Assembly (NCBI GenBank): GCA_023678885.1
Contig: CM042985.1
Coordinates: 3,894,985 to 3,958,984, forward strand
Origin: Pogostemon cablin
Lineage: Eukaryota > Streptophyta > Magnoliopsida > Lamiales > Lamiaceae
Direction of reading: 5' to 3'
Length of the DNA stretch: 64,000 bases
The position numbers were made by a program, and so were the translations under genes. Under the pieces are notes generated by a model. It did not search any database, had not been told where the DNA came from, and was given only the letters and a program-made list of their open reading frames with translations. Below are positions 44,501 through 56,257 of this stretch, in pieces; positions within the stretch are counted from its first letter, which is position 1, and each line of letters opens with the position of its first letter.

Positions 44501-45778
44501 AGGGTGGCTTAGACTTAGTTTACAATTGTGAGTGTCAATGATAATGGGCATTATTTAGGGGGTCCATCACAATGGTGATTGTAGGATGAGACTAGTTTAT
44601 GAATCAATAGGAATTAATGGATATTGATGGTTTGATTCCCATACACCAATACCAATTACTAGATATGGGAATGAACCTATTTTCATTCCCATTCCCCACG
44701 CCCATTATCCTCTACAGTCTACATTTGAGGCCCTTGAAACTCTTAGCACCAGACTTCAGTTTTCATTTGTGAATATATGGTGCAGTGGCTTATGTTGACC
44801 ATTATTACGTTTTACCAAATTATACAATTATCAATGGGGAGTTATGGGATTGTATAGATTAATAAAATCATATCTGACATGCAGTCACGACTCAGTGATC
44901 GTCTGTTTTTTTTTTCATAATTACATTCGATGCCTTCAAAAATGTTTTTGTGCCTTATGGTTTACTCACTAATCCTTTAGAAGAAGAAAGTTGTACTATT
45001 TAGTTTGTCTTCAGAATATGCTATATAATGTGTTCCACTTGGCTGTGAACCTAAACAATTGTGGAAACGCATTATAGTCTGCTATTGCCGGTTGATGTAG
45101 TTTAGATACCTCTGTGAGTTGTACTTATTTTGATATTTCAATAACTTCGTTTTTTTTGTTTTTGGGATCTCTGCAGCAATTGCTACCATCTTGTTTCTTA
45201 GAGAACTGCGTTTGCTGTCTTTGGTAAAATCTGCTGTACCGTAGTCTGAAATAATGCTTAGTTACAAGTCATGCGCCTTATAGTTCTGACATCTCACTTT
45301 TTTTTTTTTTCAGCGACCATTTATAGCTAACTTGATTACGACCCTCATAAGGTTCAATCTCTATATTTTAAAAGTTTTATTTTCTATTCTTTTTCCCCTT
45401 GCTTTCTCCTTTGACATTCTATTTACTGCCCTCCCTTTCCAACAATAGTTAATCATATCATCAGTATTTTTGGTGGAGGAATGCATTGTTACTGAATTAT
45501 TTATAGAAAAAGAGATATAAGAATATAATATAGTAAGTGAAAACATAGAACCCATCTATAATTTGTACAAATCATTAATTTTAGATTTACATGCATCAAG
45601 CTCTGATCTCCATCCCAAGTTCCCAACTCTACATTGGAAAACTGTAAAATTGGCTTCATTATCTGATGCCTAACTTGTATCATGCAGTGGCGGAGTGGTT
45701 GCGTTCTATCTCTACAGGATTGTCAAAGATAGAGATCAGTCCGGTGGATCCAATTTGAAAGTAGAGCCGGAAACTTAA
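41533..45778 (+). CDS. FAX3: FATTY ACID EXPORT 3-like plastid envelope protein
   Basis: FAX proteins (Tmemb_14 family) move free fatty acids across the plastid envelope. Six exons join in phase: 41533-41778, 43664-44054, 44137-44304, 45177-45223, 45314-45351, 45688-45778; 326 residues. Residues 1-82 are a Ser/Arg/Leu-rich transit peptide. Residues about 95-195 are a charged amphipathic helix (SFKEHALKMQSISKEAYESYSEK, KLKIQAEKATKEII), typical of FAX2/FAX3. The Tmemb_14 domain follows, with DFYIGIPYGALLSVSGF, GSIPAIRFGIVLGGTLLALS, SLRSWKKGEPSPFLLKGQ and SGGVVAFYLYRI giving about four membrane segments. Intron 1 is 1.9 kb because of an LTR element at 42211-43601 in the same orientation. A TATA box and G-box lie upstream. 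Confidence 0.92.
42211..43601 (+). mobile_element. Short non-autonomous LTR retrotransposon in FAX3 intron 1
   Basis: Two 301 bp direct repeats (42211-42511 and 43301-43601), both starting TGATAGAG and ending CTCTATCA, flank a 789 bp interior. A perfect 5 bp duplication AATTC lies at 42206-42210 and 43602-43606. The LTRs differ at about five positions seen by eye, so the insertion is young. The interior encodes Ty3/gypsy-derived fragments but no protease, reverse transcriptase or full integrase. No standard initiator-Met primer site is seen after the left LTR. Confidence 0.9.
42514..43326 (+). pseudogene. Gag/pol-remnant reading frame of the LTR element
   Basis: An open frame of about 270 codons without an N-terminal ATG, running into the right LTR. 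It has a coiled-coil segment of LSEK heptads (SEKISLLSEKVSLLSEKVSS), which suggests a Gag-like part, and a later stretch AQQRMQRAANKHQREVSLQVG and SKLAPHHYP that resembles the region after the integrase core in Ty3/gypsy Pol. The parts in between are missing, so this is a fused relic rather than a working polyprotein. Confidence 0.55.
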
Positions 45779-46996
45779 TCCACAGACTGATTTGAGTTCG
45801 TATCACACTCATACCCTATGTTCCTATTGGTCTTCAATTTCAGTCTTCCAGGAGGGTAAAGATATCTATATACCTCTGACTAGATTTTGATACTCTTAGT
45901 AATCAAGATTTGCAATGTATGGATGGACTCTATTGGAGATGTTTCTCTGATAGTAGGTCATAGCTGATTTATCTCAATAATCCCCTCTCTAGGATCCATT
46001 TCTGAATGTTTCGAGCTTTGATTTCCGTTGTTCTTTCCTCATGTACATCTAATCATGTTGGTTCTTCTGAAATATGCCTTATTATGGAATAATTCAAGTG
46101 ATTGGTTTCCGTTGTTCTGGCCAGTTGTAAAACTTATCAGATTGGGTTCTGAATCTGTCTTGATGATAATGAAGTTCTTCTATTTTACCTTTATTATGGT
46201 TTTCTTTGCTTTGGTTTTCGCATATCTACGTTGAGAGGGTGTTTGCAAGCCTTTTTTTTTCTCAAAGTGAAAGTCATAATGATGCAATAATTATTTTATG
46301 AATAATTTATAATCAAAATATAGTGTCAATATATTTTATTAAAAAAAAAAAAGTGATAACAAAAAGTACTCCATATGATAGTCTCACGGTAAGACCAATG
46401 CTTTTAAATTATGGCAAAGATTGATGAAAAATAATAATGATAAATTAAACTATTTCATTCATAAATAGTCAAAATAAAAGGTGACAATATATATTATTTT
46501 TTTAAAAAAGAATGATAATATTTTTAATAAAAAGTAATAACTAAAAAAAATATAAAATGATATTACCAAAGTATTATTTTATGGAGTGGTTGTCTCATAT
46601 CACGAGAAACAAGATATCTAAAAGTAATTACAGAAATCATCCTGTAGCATCATTTTGTGGCTACAATGAAACATCTTAATGTTCATCTTTTGATGAGAAG
46701 ATTTGGTATTGCAAGAAATTCATGTTTCTAAGAAAAGAAAAAAAAACCATCTTATTATCCGATCATCGAGGAAATGTGGATCCAAGAAAAATTCCCAACA
46801 AGTGAGATCATTTATGTAGTGAAACTAAAATTTACATAAATAAACCCTACCCATATGTAGTAACAGAACAGCCATAACGTTATAGAAACCTGGCAAACAT
46901 CACTCAAACAAACAAATCGCTGGTGATATGCTCGAAACATAACATGATGTTCCGATTTCTTGGATACTTTACAGGATGAAGCGTAGGTAACCATTC
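45779..46996. other. Shared 3' spacer between convergent FAX3-like and VSR genes
   Basis: Contains both 3' untranslated regions and AT-rich DNA. At 46366-46612 a segment with GTCTCACGGTAAGACC and GTTGTCTCATATCACGAG at its sides and GTGATAA-type repeats inside may be a decayed MITE. No gene seen. Confidence 0.45.
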
Positions 46997-49900
46997 TTAA
47001 ACGTGGCCTTGAGCCATGTGATGCGGTACCTCCCCTTGATTGTCCAAGGGCATGTACTGTGCCATGATTGCCCGAATCTCAGAGTCCATGTATCTCTGTG
47101 ATTATGCAAGGAAAAGAGAACAGAGTGAGTAGGTGGCATGAGTAAAACAAACAGCTCGTAAAATTACACAAAAAGGATTGATATAAATCTCATTGTCAAT
47201 TTATACGAGGCTCACCCGAATCCTGTACTTGTACGCAGCATATCCAATAACTCCAGCCGCAGCCATAATCAGAATCATCACCCACACAAAGTTCCAGTTG
47301 ACGTTGTAGTCTACAGCACCATCTTTACCTGAATGCCCGCGAAGTAAAAAGGAAGTTATGCAGTTAGATATTGATACAAAAGTTTCAATAGCAGGTGTGT
47401 GAAATTGGAGAAAGTGCTTATCAAGTTTTTTTACAATTCATTCGTAAGAAGATAATTTAGAGAAAGGCAATCCAATCAGTTCGCTTCGTTAGAAGTTTGC
47501 ATAAACCTACCTATGCATGTGTCGTGCTCATGCATGTATAATTGATTTCTTCCGCAGCTGCATTCATAACTTCCCCATGTATTCTTACATTTGCAATCTG
47601 AACACTGGCAAGCTAGCTTTTCCTGGCATTCGTCGATATCTAAATCGAATCCAAGTCAAAGAATAAAGTCAACTACTTGACAAACCATACCAACGGAGCT
47701 TAAATCTTGCATCTTACCTTCACAGTGATTGACTCCATCTCCCTTGAATCCTGGTGGACACTTGCAACCTTTTGTATGGTCATCCTGAAATTCATTAATC
47801 AAGAATAGAGCATCTCAGCACACTGAAGAAGAACCCCATTTTTTGGAATTTTTTTAATTAAAAAATAGGATAAGATGGGCTCTCTGTAGGGGAACTCACA
47901 ATGCATGCTGAATATGTCCTTCCACCCTTTGTGTCCCTCCAACAGCCTCCATTATTTATTTCACATCTTAATGCACCAGAAGCTGTCAGACCAAGAAGTA
48001 TAAGAGAACCATTCTCAGATGAAAAAGAAGTAGAAAGTTAAATGGTAGAAGTTTACATCCAACAAATATGAAGAGACAATATGGTCATAACATGGGTTTC
48101 TTTTTTTCATATTATGATATCCTACAGTTCTAAGAAAATATTTATTGCACAATTAAAAATTATCAACCAACAGGAATGTCCCACTATTTTTATAGGGGTC
48201 ATAATGAGGGACTCCTTTTGCAGAGGTAGAAGTTACCTTCACAATGAGTATAACCATCACCAGTGAATTTCACACCCTGAACAACAGGGCACTCACAGAC
48301 CCTCCCACGGAAGGTATCCTGTAATTAATTATTAATTAGACAGAATAATTAGCAGCCAAAAAATTAAATGGAATTTGCAAGAAATTGAGTACCCTGCAAG
48401 CTGTAATGTTAGAAGCCTTATCCTGCCAGCATCCACCATTGTTCTCCAAACACTCATTTGTTTGTACATCTGGTCCCCAGAGCATGCAAGAAACAATAAT
48501 GGGAGAAAATTAGGGAACAAGCTGGGGGCAAGGGGCCCACATCATGATTTGCAAAAATATTTGAAGATGACGTGTTCAATCGCAGACTATAATACGTAAA
48601 GATGTTCAAGAAAACCAAGAAAGAGATTGTGACTGACCCGGAGTCAAACAAATCGAAGGCTCTGTAGTCTCCTCAAAACCTGAACATATGGCCTTGAGAA
48701 CTGCCCCCTTGTCCAGCTTTCCTGAAACATAAAAATTTAGCTCGTCATATCTATATTAATGAATTTCGAATCCAAGCACAAGTACGATTGAAGAGTTCTT
48801 ACCCCTATATTGTCTATTGTTCACAACAAGAGTTGGCAAGATTGTCACATCTCCTCGTGAGCCCTTCCCTATCTGAGAAAAATAAACATCCACATTTAAT
48901 AACTTTTTACAAAAATGAAACTCAATGATTTCTGAATATATCAGACCTGTGCTTCCTGTTCAGCTTTTAAAATTGGGTTGTCAACATCTGCTCCAATGTC
49001 TCCAATGCACTTGTCTATCTTTTTAATATCAACTCCTGCACGGAGCCACAGATAGATGAGCAAACACATTTGTAATGACAGACAAAGAAGATGCTCCGCC
49101 TATAGAATATTCAAAGAAAAAAAAAATACAGTCTTAAGTATATACCAAGATGACCTAAAGATGAGATTGAGTAAGCCACATACACACAAAAATTAAACGA
49201 AGGTCTAACACTTCCATGCAGATAAATTATCAATACTTAAAACAAATATTTAGACCAGTGTAATTCAAAGGTGCAAATTATTCAACAATCTTCTTGCACT
49301 TGTGCAAAGATGATGCACACTTATGAAGGAGAAGATGAGAATTCTAATATATTAACAAGCAAAAGTTCCACCATGACATGAATAATCAACAGAGTGATCA
49401 TATACAGAACACTATTCGATGACACAACAGAAAACATAGTAGCCCAGAGACCAAAGATATAAAAGATCACATTTTGAAAAGAAAACAACAGCTTTACTAG
49501 TAAGTAAGAATATAACATACCAAGTGACTTAATTACTTGATCTGCACATTCTTTAGTATACTTCTTCTCTTTCATTGGACAACGAATAGAAAAGTCGGTA
49601 ACATAGTCCCACCACTGCCATGGCTTTCCACTTTCATTCGCCACCTTAAAGAAGCAAGCTTGCCTTAGATTTTGCTCAACAACATCCTTTCCATCATATC
49701 CTTTGCTGAAATCTTGCTCAGGATCTGGTGCACAGTACCTCCCGTGGTTGATGCACTGTGACTTGCACTGTTTACTCAATAAGAAAGCTTCAGGGCAATA
49801 CCAAGTTATATAATGTGGAGTGAACTGCGTGTAGCCTTTCTGCTCAAGAATCTGAGCAGCTCCTTTGAAACTTCTAACAAAATCTAACTGGCTTTCACAC

Positions 49901-51057
49901 TTGGGGCCGCACTCATCGTTGCTATTAGTCCAGAATTCGTACTCAACCCGCTCATCAGGATGTGGAAGAGACTCCCTCCAATCAAGATTTATATTCACCA
50001 TTTCATCTTTTGATAGTGCTTTTTTGATTTTGTCTCCAAGATCCTTGCTGATAAGCACTGATGGAATAGTTATGTTCTGCAGATAATCAGCGTGTGCATC
50101 ATCTTCCTCTGGAGTATCCATGGTAATAAGAGGCCCAACCTTGTCATCGGCCACCAGAATAGCTGCGGCCCCACCATTTTGAGCATTCCATGCCTTTAAT
50201 GTAAAATAGCATTCTGAAAGACGAATGAATTAAGAAGATAAATTTTTTCTGGAGGCTATGGTATGTAATAGTACCTAAATCAATCAGAGTTCTTGCAAAT
50301 ATTGATGCAATTTATGATTAAAGAAAAAGAAGAACTAATGCAAAAGTCATGAAGAAAGTTCTCGAAACAACAGGCATGGAGATACAATGATCAACTTCCA
50401 ATTGAACTATTCCTAAGAAGCCTAAGACGTTGCATCACTCTAAAACGTCAATTGGAGAGTTTCTATTCGCTATATATCACAGACATATTGGAATATCATG
50501 TCCAAAATTTCTCCAAATCAACAACTTCAACATACAGGAAGCAATAGAACATCTCATGTAGAGTAGAAGTACATTAGCCCTTTAACTGTAATAAACTCAA
50601 AATCAGCATCTTCTTCTCAGTTCAAGCAAGCTACCACACAAATAACCCGCAACCAAAATGAACAAACAAATAAGACTAAAGAAACAATACAGTTTCAAAC
50701 CCAATCCATTCGAAAAGAAGGGTAACAAATCCAATAAAACCTAAGAAATTGAGAAGATTTACCCCCTCTATCAGCAAGAAGGAAGATTGGAATGCCTCCA
50801 GGCTTTTTCTTCAAGGAATCACTAATATCCTGAAAACTACTACACGCCTGTTGATTGGATTTAGGGTAAAACACTGATCCAACCATGGTTCCTCCATACT
50901 GAGGAACCCCAAAATTCCCAATTGCACACTCATAAACATTTTTCAACGACTCTGGTGAAGTCACCTTCAAACTATTCTTCTCCACCACAAATCTTCCCAA
51001 ACAAGACCCACATAGAACAAACCATACACATACTAAAACACCAAAATTCTCCCTCAT
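46997..51057 (-). CDS. VSR: Vacuolar sorting receptor (BP-80 family)
   Basis: VSRs capture soluble vacuolar cargo in the Golgi/TGN and carry it to prevacuolar compartments. Twelve minus-strand exons join in phase: 51057-50763, 50213-49521, 49035-48947, 48872-48803, 48721-48638, 48469-48393, 48318-48237, 47982-47900, 47784-47718, 47639-47511, 47328-47216, 47095-46997; 626 residues, the usual length. Order: signal peptide (1-24), protease-associated domain ([36 protein letters not shown]), VSR middle region ([37 protein letters not shown]), EGF-like modules ([35 protein letters not shown]), a transmembrane helix (about 568-589) and a tail with the AP-binding motif YMPL (608-611). The tail ending [12 protein letters not shown] resembles VSR3/VSR4. 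The ATG at 51057 was chosen because it starts the signal peptide. Confidence 0.95.
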
Positions 51058-51400
51058 CTTCTTCACTCCAACTCAATCAGAAGAATGATTCTAAAAGCAA
51101 GTTGTCAAACCCCCCAGATCAGGAAACTTGACAACCAACTCAAAAGTCCCAAACTTTAATTTAATAGAGAAATCCCACCAAAGATTATCATAAAACTGAA
51201 TTCTTTAAGTCAAGTAGTTGAGATTGAGAACCGGATCCTCAAATACGAGCAGAAATTCAGATTTTTCAGGTGACTTGAAAACTAGTTTAACAGAGAAAGG
51301 GGTAAATTTTTAAGAAGATAACTAGAAGAGTCAATAAATGGTATATATATATATATATACTCCATATATGTATAACTTAAGAAAAAAATATTTTTATGTA
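51058..51400. other. 5' leader and promoter of the VSR gene
   Basis: A TATATATATATA run at about 51343-51358 is the likely TATA region for the minus-strand VSR gene, roughly 290 bp upstream of the ATG. Nothing else recognised. Confidence 0.45.
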
Positions 51401-51664
51401 CTCCCTCCGTCCCAAAATTGATTGCACGATTACTGTAGATACGGAGTTTAAGAAATGTTGACTTTTTAGGGGTATTGTGGTATTTTTAGGTAATAAATAA
51501 ATTATAAAGTATGTTATGTGTGTTAGGTAAGTGTGGTAAAGTTGTAATTAAGATGAACTTTTAGGGGTGGGGATTGATGTGATATTTCCTTTTTTGGAAA
51601 TGTGCAATCTATTTTGGGACGGATAAATGTGGAAAGTGTGCAATCAATTTTGGGACGGAGGGAG
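51401..51664. mobile_element. Stowaway-type MITE
   Basis: Ends CTCCCTCCGTCCCAAAATTG and its inverse CAATTTTGGGACGGAGGGAG, TA on both sides (51399-51400, 51665-51666). The interior (AAGAAATGTTGACTTTTT, TATTTTTAGGTAATAAATAA) matches the inner copy at 57539-57821. Confidence 0.9.
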
Positions 51665-51666
51665 TA

Positions 51667-52759
51667 TAAAATAAAAAAGGGAGAAATATCTTAATTAATT
51701 AAAAAATAATAATTAAAATTGTTGAGATAAAAATATATAATTATAACGTAGCATCTTTTATATTTTTTTAGTAAAAGGAAGTTTGAAATACTTTTAGAAA
51801 TGAATAAAAAGTAAAAATGCTCCGAAATGAAGAGAGTATTTAATATATCATATTTATATTAATATACGTACTAAAATATATGAAATAAAAAGTAGAGTAA
51901 CCCTCTTGTGGGACGAATTTTTTGTAAGAAGGTTGTGAGATGGGTTGATCCAGTACAAAAATATACTTATTATATAGGTAAAGTATGCTTATTTATAATT
52001 AAAGTATGTCAAGAATGAATCATATTATAACACCTTAAAATCATGCTTTAATTTATCATTTATCATATTTTATAAAATATATTTTAACAACCATTAATCA
52101 TAATTTATCTATATAATATGCATAATTTAACACGTCTCACAAATCGTCTCATATATATAATGTCTCAGAAGAGAATTTGTCTAGAAAGTAAACCAATTCA
52201 ATCATCAACTAGCCGTGCACCAATACACTTTGATTAATTTTTTAATTGAATCTCTACCAGAAATAAAATAAAATAATAAAAATAACTACCTTAGATTATT
52301 AGTATGAATAGAACCTTGGAAATTTCGTAGGCCCAATCTATAATCTTAATCATCAACCTATTCTCCTACAATAATATTCTAGTTTTATATTTCAATTATA
52401 ATAATAAACATGATATTCACGTTTTTGCCGAATAGTTATAGATCAGATTAGTGATGCAATATCAATTTTTTTTTTTGAGTATTTTTAATCAATACCTATT
52501 TGTATGGATTGTGACTTGGCCTCTCCAGCATCTTAAGTTTTCTTTAAAATTTTAATTAGGAGTACTATTTATTATAAAAATACTCTTTTTTCCAAAGATT
52601 AAGACATTTTATTAAAAATACCCTCCTAATAGTGGGCCTAGTAGGCCCAGTGGGCCGTTTTAAAAATTGTGTAGCCACACAATTTTGCATGTTTGACACG
52701 TGTTTGAGAATTAAACACTCAGCATAAATTGGTGTCGGTGGTTCTGCACAATTTTATTA
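51667..52759. other. AT-rich spacer left of MULE-2
   Basis: No gene seen. AAGTATGCTTATTTATAATT / TATAATATGCAT palindromic fragments at 51960-52140 suggest an old MITE. GGGCCTAGTAGGCCCAGTGG occurs at about 52636-52655. The last 9 bp are the left target-site duplication of MULE-2. Confidence 0.45.
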
Positions 52760-53186
52760 GGGATAGCATTTTTTCTGCCCTATATGACAAATGCAACATT
52801 TTTTTTGCCGTATACTTTTTAAAACATCTAATTTGCCCTGTTTTTGGTGTGTATTCCTAATTTACCCCCCTGACACATGTCATATCTTTCCTTTTTTTTT
52901 TAAATCTCGTGATTACTGCCCAGCGGTTAAAAGTACCGCTTTTAATGGCATTGAATTTAGGGAGAGAATCTTTGACCCCCTTATCTCAAATTTTTTTTGT
53001 TATTTACTCCCTGTATCTCTCACTCTCTCTCTCTTTTCATCGGCACCATTCTCAAACTCCCTGTATACTCTCCCTTTCTCTCTCTCTCAAACTCGATTTT
53101 TCTGTCGAACACAGCTCTCCGTCCGGGCCTCCGGCGTGTCGTTCAATCCATCGTCATCTCCACGTCGAAAATTAGCAGTAGCAAAT

Positions 53187-53198
53187 ATGGATAACCAG
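53187..53198 (+). pseudogene. Orphan leader exon of the lost Ulp1-like gene in MULE-2
   Basis: ATG GAT AAC CAG followed by a GT donor, after a CT-rich leader. MULE-1 has the same arrangement at 23270-23284 (ATG GCA AAT TTT CAG then GT). The downstream exons do not exist in MULE-2, so this is a remnant. Confidence 0.55.
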
Positions 53199-53410
53199 GT
53201 ATTCCGTCTCTAGGATTTTAGAGTTTTAGGGTTTTTGCGATTTAATGGTAACTGTTCTTGTCCCCCGAGGAAGTAGAGTCTGCACCGTATGAATTTGCCG
53301 TTGAGTATAATTGGAAATTTCATTGTAATTTGTAGTGTAATTGAATTTGTCGGCATATTTGTTCTAATATTTTTTAGCTTGGCCGCCAATTTTTTGGGCC
53401 AGTTTGAGCT

Positions 53411-54253
53411 TGTCCGCCGATTTTATGAGTTTTTTAGTCTGTCCGCCGAGTTTCTGAGCATTATTTTGCCATTATTTGTGCTTAAAATTGCTTGTCCGCC
53501 GTTGATGTGCCTTTACTGTGCTTGTCCGCCGCTTTTTATAGCGTAGTTTAACTTGTCCGCCGAAAATTATAGTACAATAAAGCATGTCCGCCAATTGTTT
53601 GTCACTGTTTGAGCTTGTCCGCCGAAATTATGAGTTTTTTAAGCCTGTCCGCCGAGTTTCTGACCATTAGTTAGCATTATTTTGAGCCTGTCCGCCGTTT
53701 TTGTGCTTTTAATGTGCTTGTCCGCCGATTTCTCTAGTGTATTTGAACATGTCCACCTATAATAGTACATAAAGTGACCTCATCCGTCAAGATTTGTAGT
53801 ACAAATAGCCTGTCGACTAATTTTTTGGGCATGTTTGAGCCTGTCCGCCGAGTTTCTGACCATTAGTTAGCATTATTTTACCATTATTTCTGCATAAAAT
53901 ATCTTGTCCGCCGTTTTTGTGCCTTTGATGTGCTTGTCCGCCGAATATTTGTAGTACAACATAGCTTGTCCGCCAATGTTTTGCCCCTGTTTGTGCTTGT
54001 CCGCCAATTTTACGAGTTATTTGAGCCTGTCCGCCGAGTTTCTGACCATTAGTCAACATTATTTTGCCATTATTTCTTCATAAAATAGCTTGTCCGCCAA
54101 ATTTGTGCCTTTAATGTGCCTGTCCGCCGATATTTCTAGTGTATTTGAATTTGTCCGCCGATAATTGTATGTAAAGTGTCGTCATCCGTCAATATTTGTA
54201 GTACAAATAGCTTGTCCGCCAATTTTTGTGCCTTTACTGTGCTTGTCCGCCGA
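53411..54253 (+). repeat. Left TGTCCGCCGA array of MULE-2
   Basis: About 22 copies of (C)TTGTCCGCCGA or TTGTCCGCCAA spaced mainly 25 to 40 bp. Longer blocks (GAGTTTCTGACCATTAGT, TTTGTGCCTTTAATGTGC) recur several times, showing block duplication. Confidence 0.95.
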
Positions 54254-54423
54254 TGTTTTTATGTATAAAATGTAGTCACGTCTTATATCTAATCGAGATG
54301 GCATGCACTGTAGTGGATCTGGAAACGCAGTGGACTTCAAACTCGAAAAGTAGGGATTAAAGGTTATTGTAGGCCTTCCAAAGCTCTTAATTGCATACGC
54401 GAGGTGCTTACAAAGAGTGGCGA

Positions 54424-55409
54424 TCAAACCGTGCGGAGGTTCCGAAGATCTTCAACTTCATTGTACACATTACACTGTTCCAAGAAACCTGCAACGAATG
54501 ATTAGTTATTATTCAATTGGTATTAGAATATAATAAGGTGCAGTAAATTACCGGGTACTATATTCAACACATACCTGGAATGCTCCATGGACGGCTGCAA
54601 GACCTATCTCTGTCTTGACTAGGACGTACCGGTGTGGGCATCTGCATGTGTGTGGTAACGGGTTCCAGGAAGCTCATTCCTCCTTTGGCTCTGATGTAGG
54701 AACAGAACCTTTCGAACATAGCTGTTTCAGGATCATCATCTGCAGCATTGGGTTGATCAGCATCGCGTTCCTCATCTTGCGAAGCATCAGCACCCTCAAA
54801 ATCCTGACGATGTGGACCCTCAAATGAATCATTCCCATGGACTTGCGATCCATCGGACCTATAGTCTTGAGAACCAGCAAAACCATCAAACCCATCACCC
54901 TCTGAACCCTCAAACCCAGCAGATGAGCACATCTCATCTCCATTCTCCACCTCTTCTTCGTCCTGCTGTTCGCTAGCATACTCAATGTTTAAATCAATAT
55001 TTGTCGTACGACTCGACACGCCCACGCCCACACCTATACTCGTGCTCGGTCCGGCCAAATGTTCGGGACAATGAATATCGACAGATGGAATTTGTGACCG
55101 ATTATCAACTGATTGCTGTGGTATGGCCTTAACTGTGACAAACAGCATCGGCTCATCAACCTGCTGATACAACCCCCTTATATCCATATCATCATTCACC
55201 TTATGTTTTGTTATACAACCACCGATGTCCACAAGTGTGTGTATAACATATTTGAAATGATTCAAATCGATGCAAACTAAACTGTGCACATGCCCGATAA
55301 TAAAATCCAACGTCAGCTGATCTGAATCTAAAACTAAGCTCGTCTGTTGGCCACGTACATACTCTAAACCTTGCCACCAGCCGCCCCACCATATACAAAA
55401 ATTTCTCAT
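54424..55409 (-). CDS. N-terminal MURA-like protein of MULE-2 (299 residues)
   Basis: Two exons (55409-54575 and 54488-54424) join in phase to an intact 299-residue ORF. It is homologous to the N-terminal domain of the MULE-1 transposase: MRNFCIWWGGWWQGLEYVRG aligns with KAGICWGGAWEGLQYIGG, FKYVIHTLVDIGG with WGYVVHSLVDYNG, and both have an acidic Ser/Asp linker, a GG.SFLEP motif and RPW(S/L)IPG. The protein then stops after a short new C-terminus (NVYNEVEDLRNLRTV). It has no catalytic domain, SWIM finger or zinc knuckle. It could be a dead fragment or a competitor of the full transposase; neither is shown. Confidence 0.65.
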
Positions 55410-55707
55410 TTCAAATCCAACGCCTAAATCTTTCAACAAAACGACAATTAATTGTTATATTTACACAGAATTCATAAAAAATAATACGCCAATTTAGTAG
55501 GTACACACAAATTAAGCATTAAATTATCAAGCACACATGAAAGTTAAACATTAAGTCGTACGTACGTGGACAAGCTCAATTAAGTTCATAAATCCACGAA
55601 CAGGTCTATTATAATCGAAAGACATCATATAATATGCTTAAAAAATAGCCAAACATGCTCAATAATGCATTACAAATCGGCAGAGATGTTCAAAAACCAC
55701 CAAATAA

Positions 55708-56220
55708 TCGGCGGACATACTCAATTAGGATGAAAATATGGCGGACATGTTCACTTAGGAAGGAAAAATCGGCGGACAAGACCATTACGGGTGAAAAAAT
55801 CGGCGGACATGATAAATTAGGCTGAGAAAATCGGCGGACATGCTCATATAGGGTAAAAAAACGGCGGACATGATAATTTAGGGGGAGAAAATCGGCGGAC
55901 ATGCTCATATAGTGTGAAATAAACGGCGGACATGATAATTTAGGGTGAGAAAATCGGCGGACATGCTCATATAGTGTGAAATAAATGGCGGACATGCTCA
56001 TATAGTGTGAAATAAACGGCGGACATGCTCAGATAGGGTGAAAACATCGGCGGACAAGCTCATATATGGTACAGCTTCGGCGGACATGCGCAAATATGGG
56101 AAAACATCGGCGGACAGGCTCAATATTCGGCGGACAGGCTAAATTTTCGGCGGACATGATCTACTTCACCATTTTCTTTGGTGGACATGGATATATATAA
56201 CCATTTTACTCAGCGGACAT
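55708..56220 (-). repeat. Right TGTCCGCCGA array of MULE-2 (inverted)
   Basis: About 19 copies of TCGGCGGACAT or close variants (CGGCGGACAAG), the reverse complement of the left-array motif, spaced about 30 bp with blocks such as GATAATTTAGGG and GCTCATATAG. It lies upstream of the N-terminal MURA ORF, in its presumed first intron. Confidence 0.95.
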
Positions 56221-56229
56221 GCGTTTTTG

Positions 56230-56257
56230 AAACCCTAAAGCCCTAAAAACCCTAAAA
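56230..56257 (-). promoter_or_regulatory. Telo-box cluster of MULE-2
   Basis: AAACCCTAAAGCCCTAAAAA followed by CCCTAAAA, just outside the right array. A matching GTTTTAGGGTTTTT lies at 53223-53236 beside the left array, as in MULE-1. Confidence 0.45.

Noticed and set aside
54182..54423. Possible further exon of the MULE-2 transposase on the minus strand (SFGRPTITFNPYFSSL)
   Set aside because: The exon ending at 54424 closes with an in-phase stop, and this frame then runs into the TGTCCGCCGA array. No donor/acceptor pair restores homology to the MULE-1 core.
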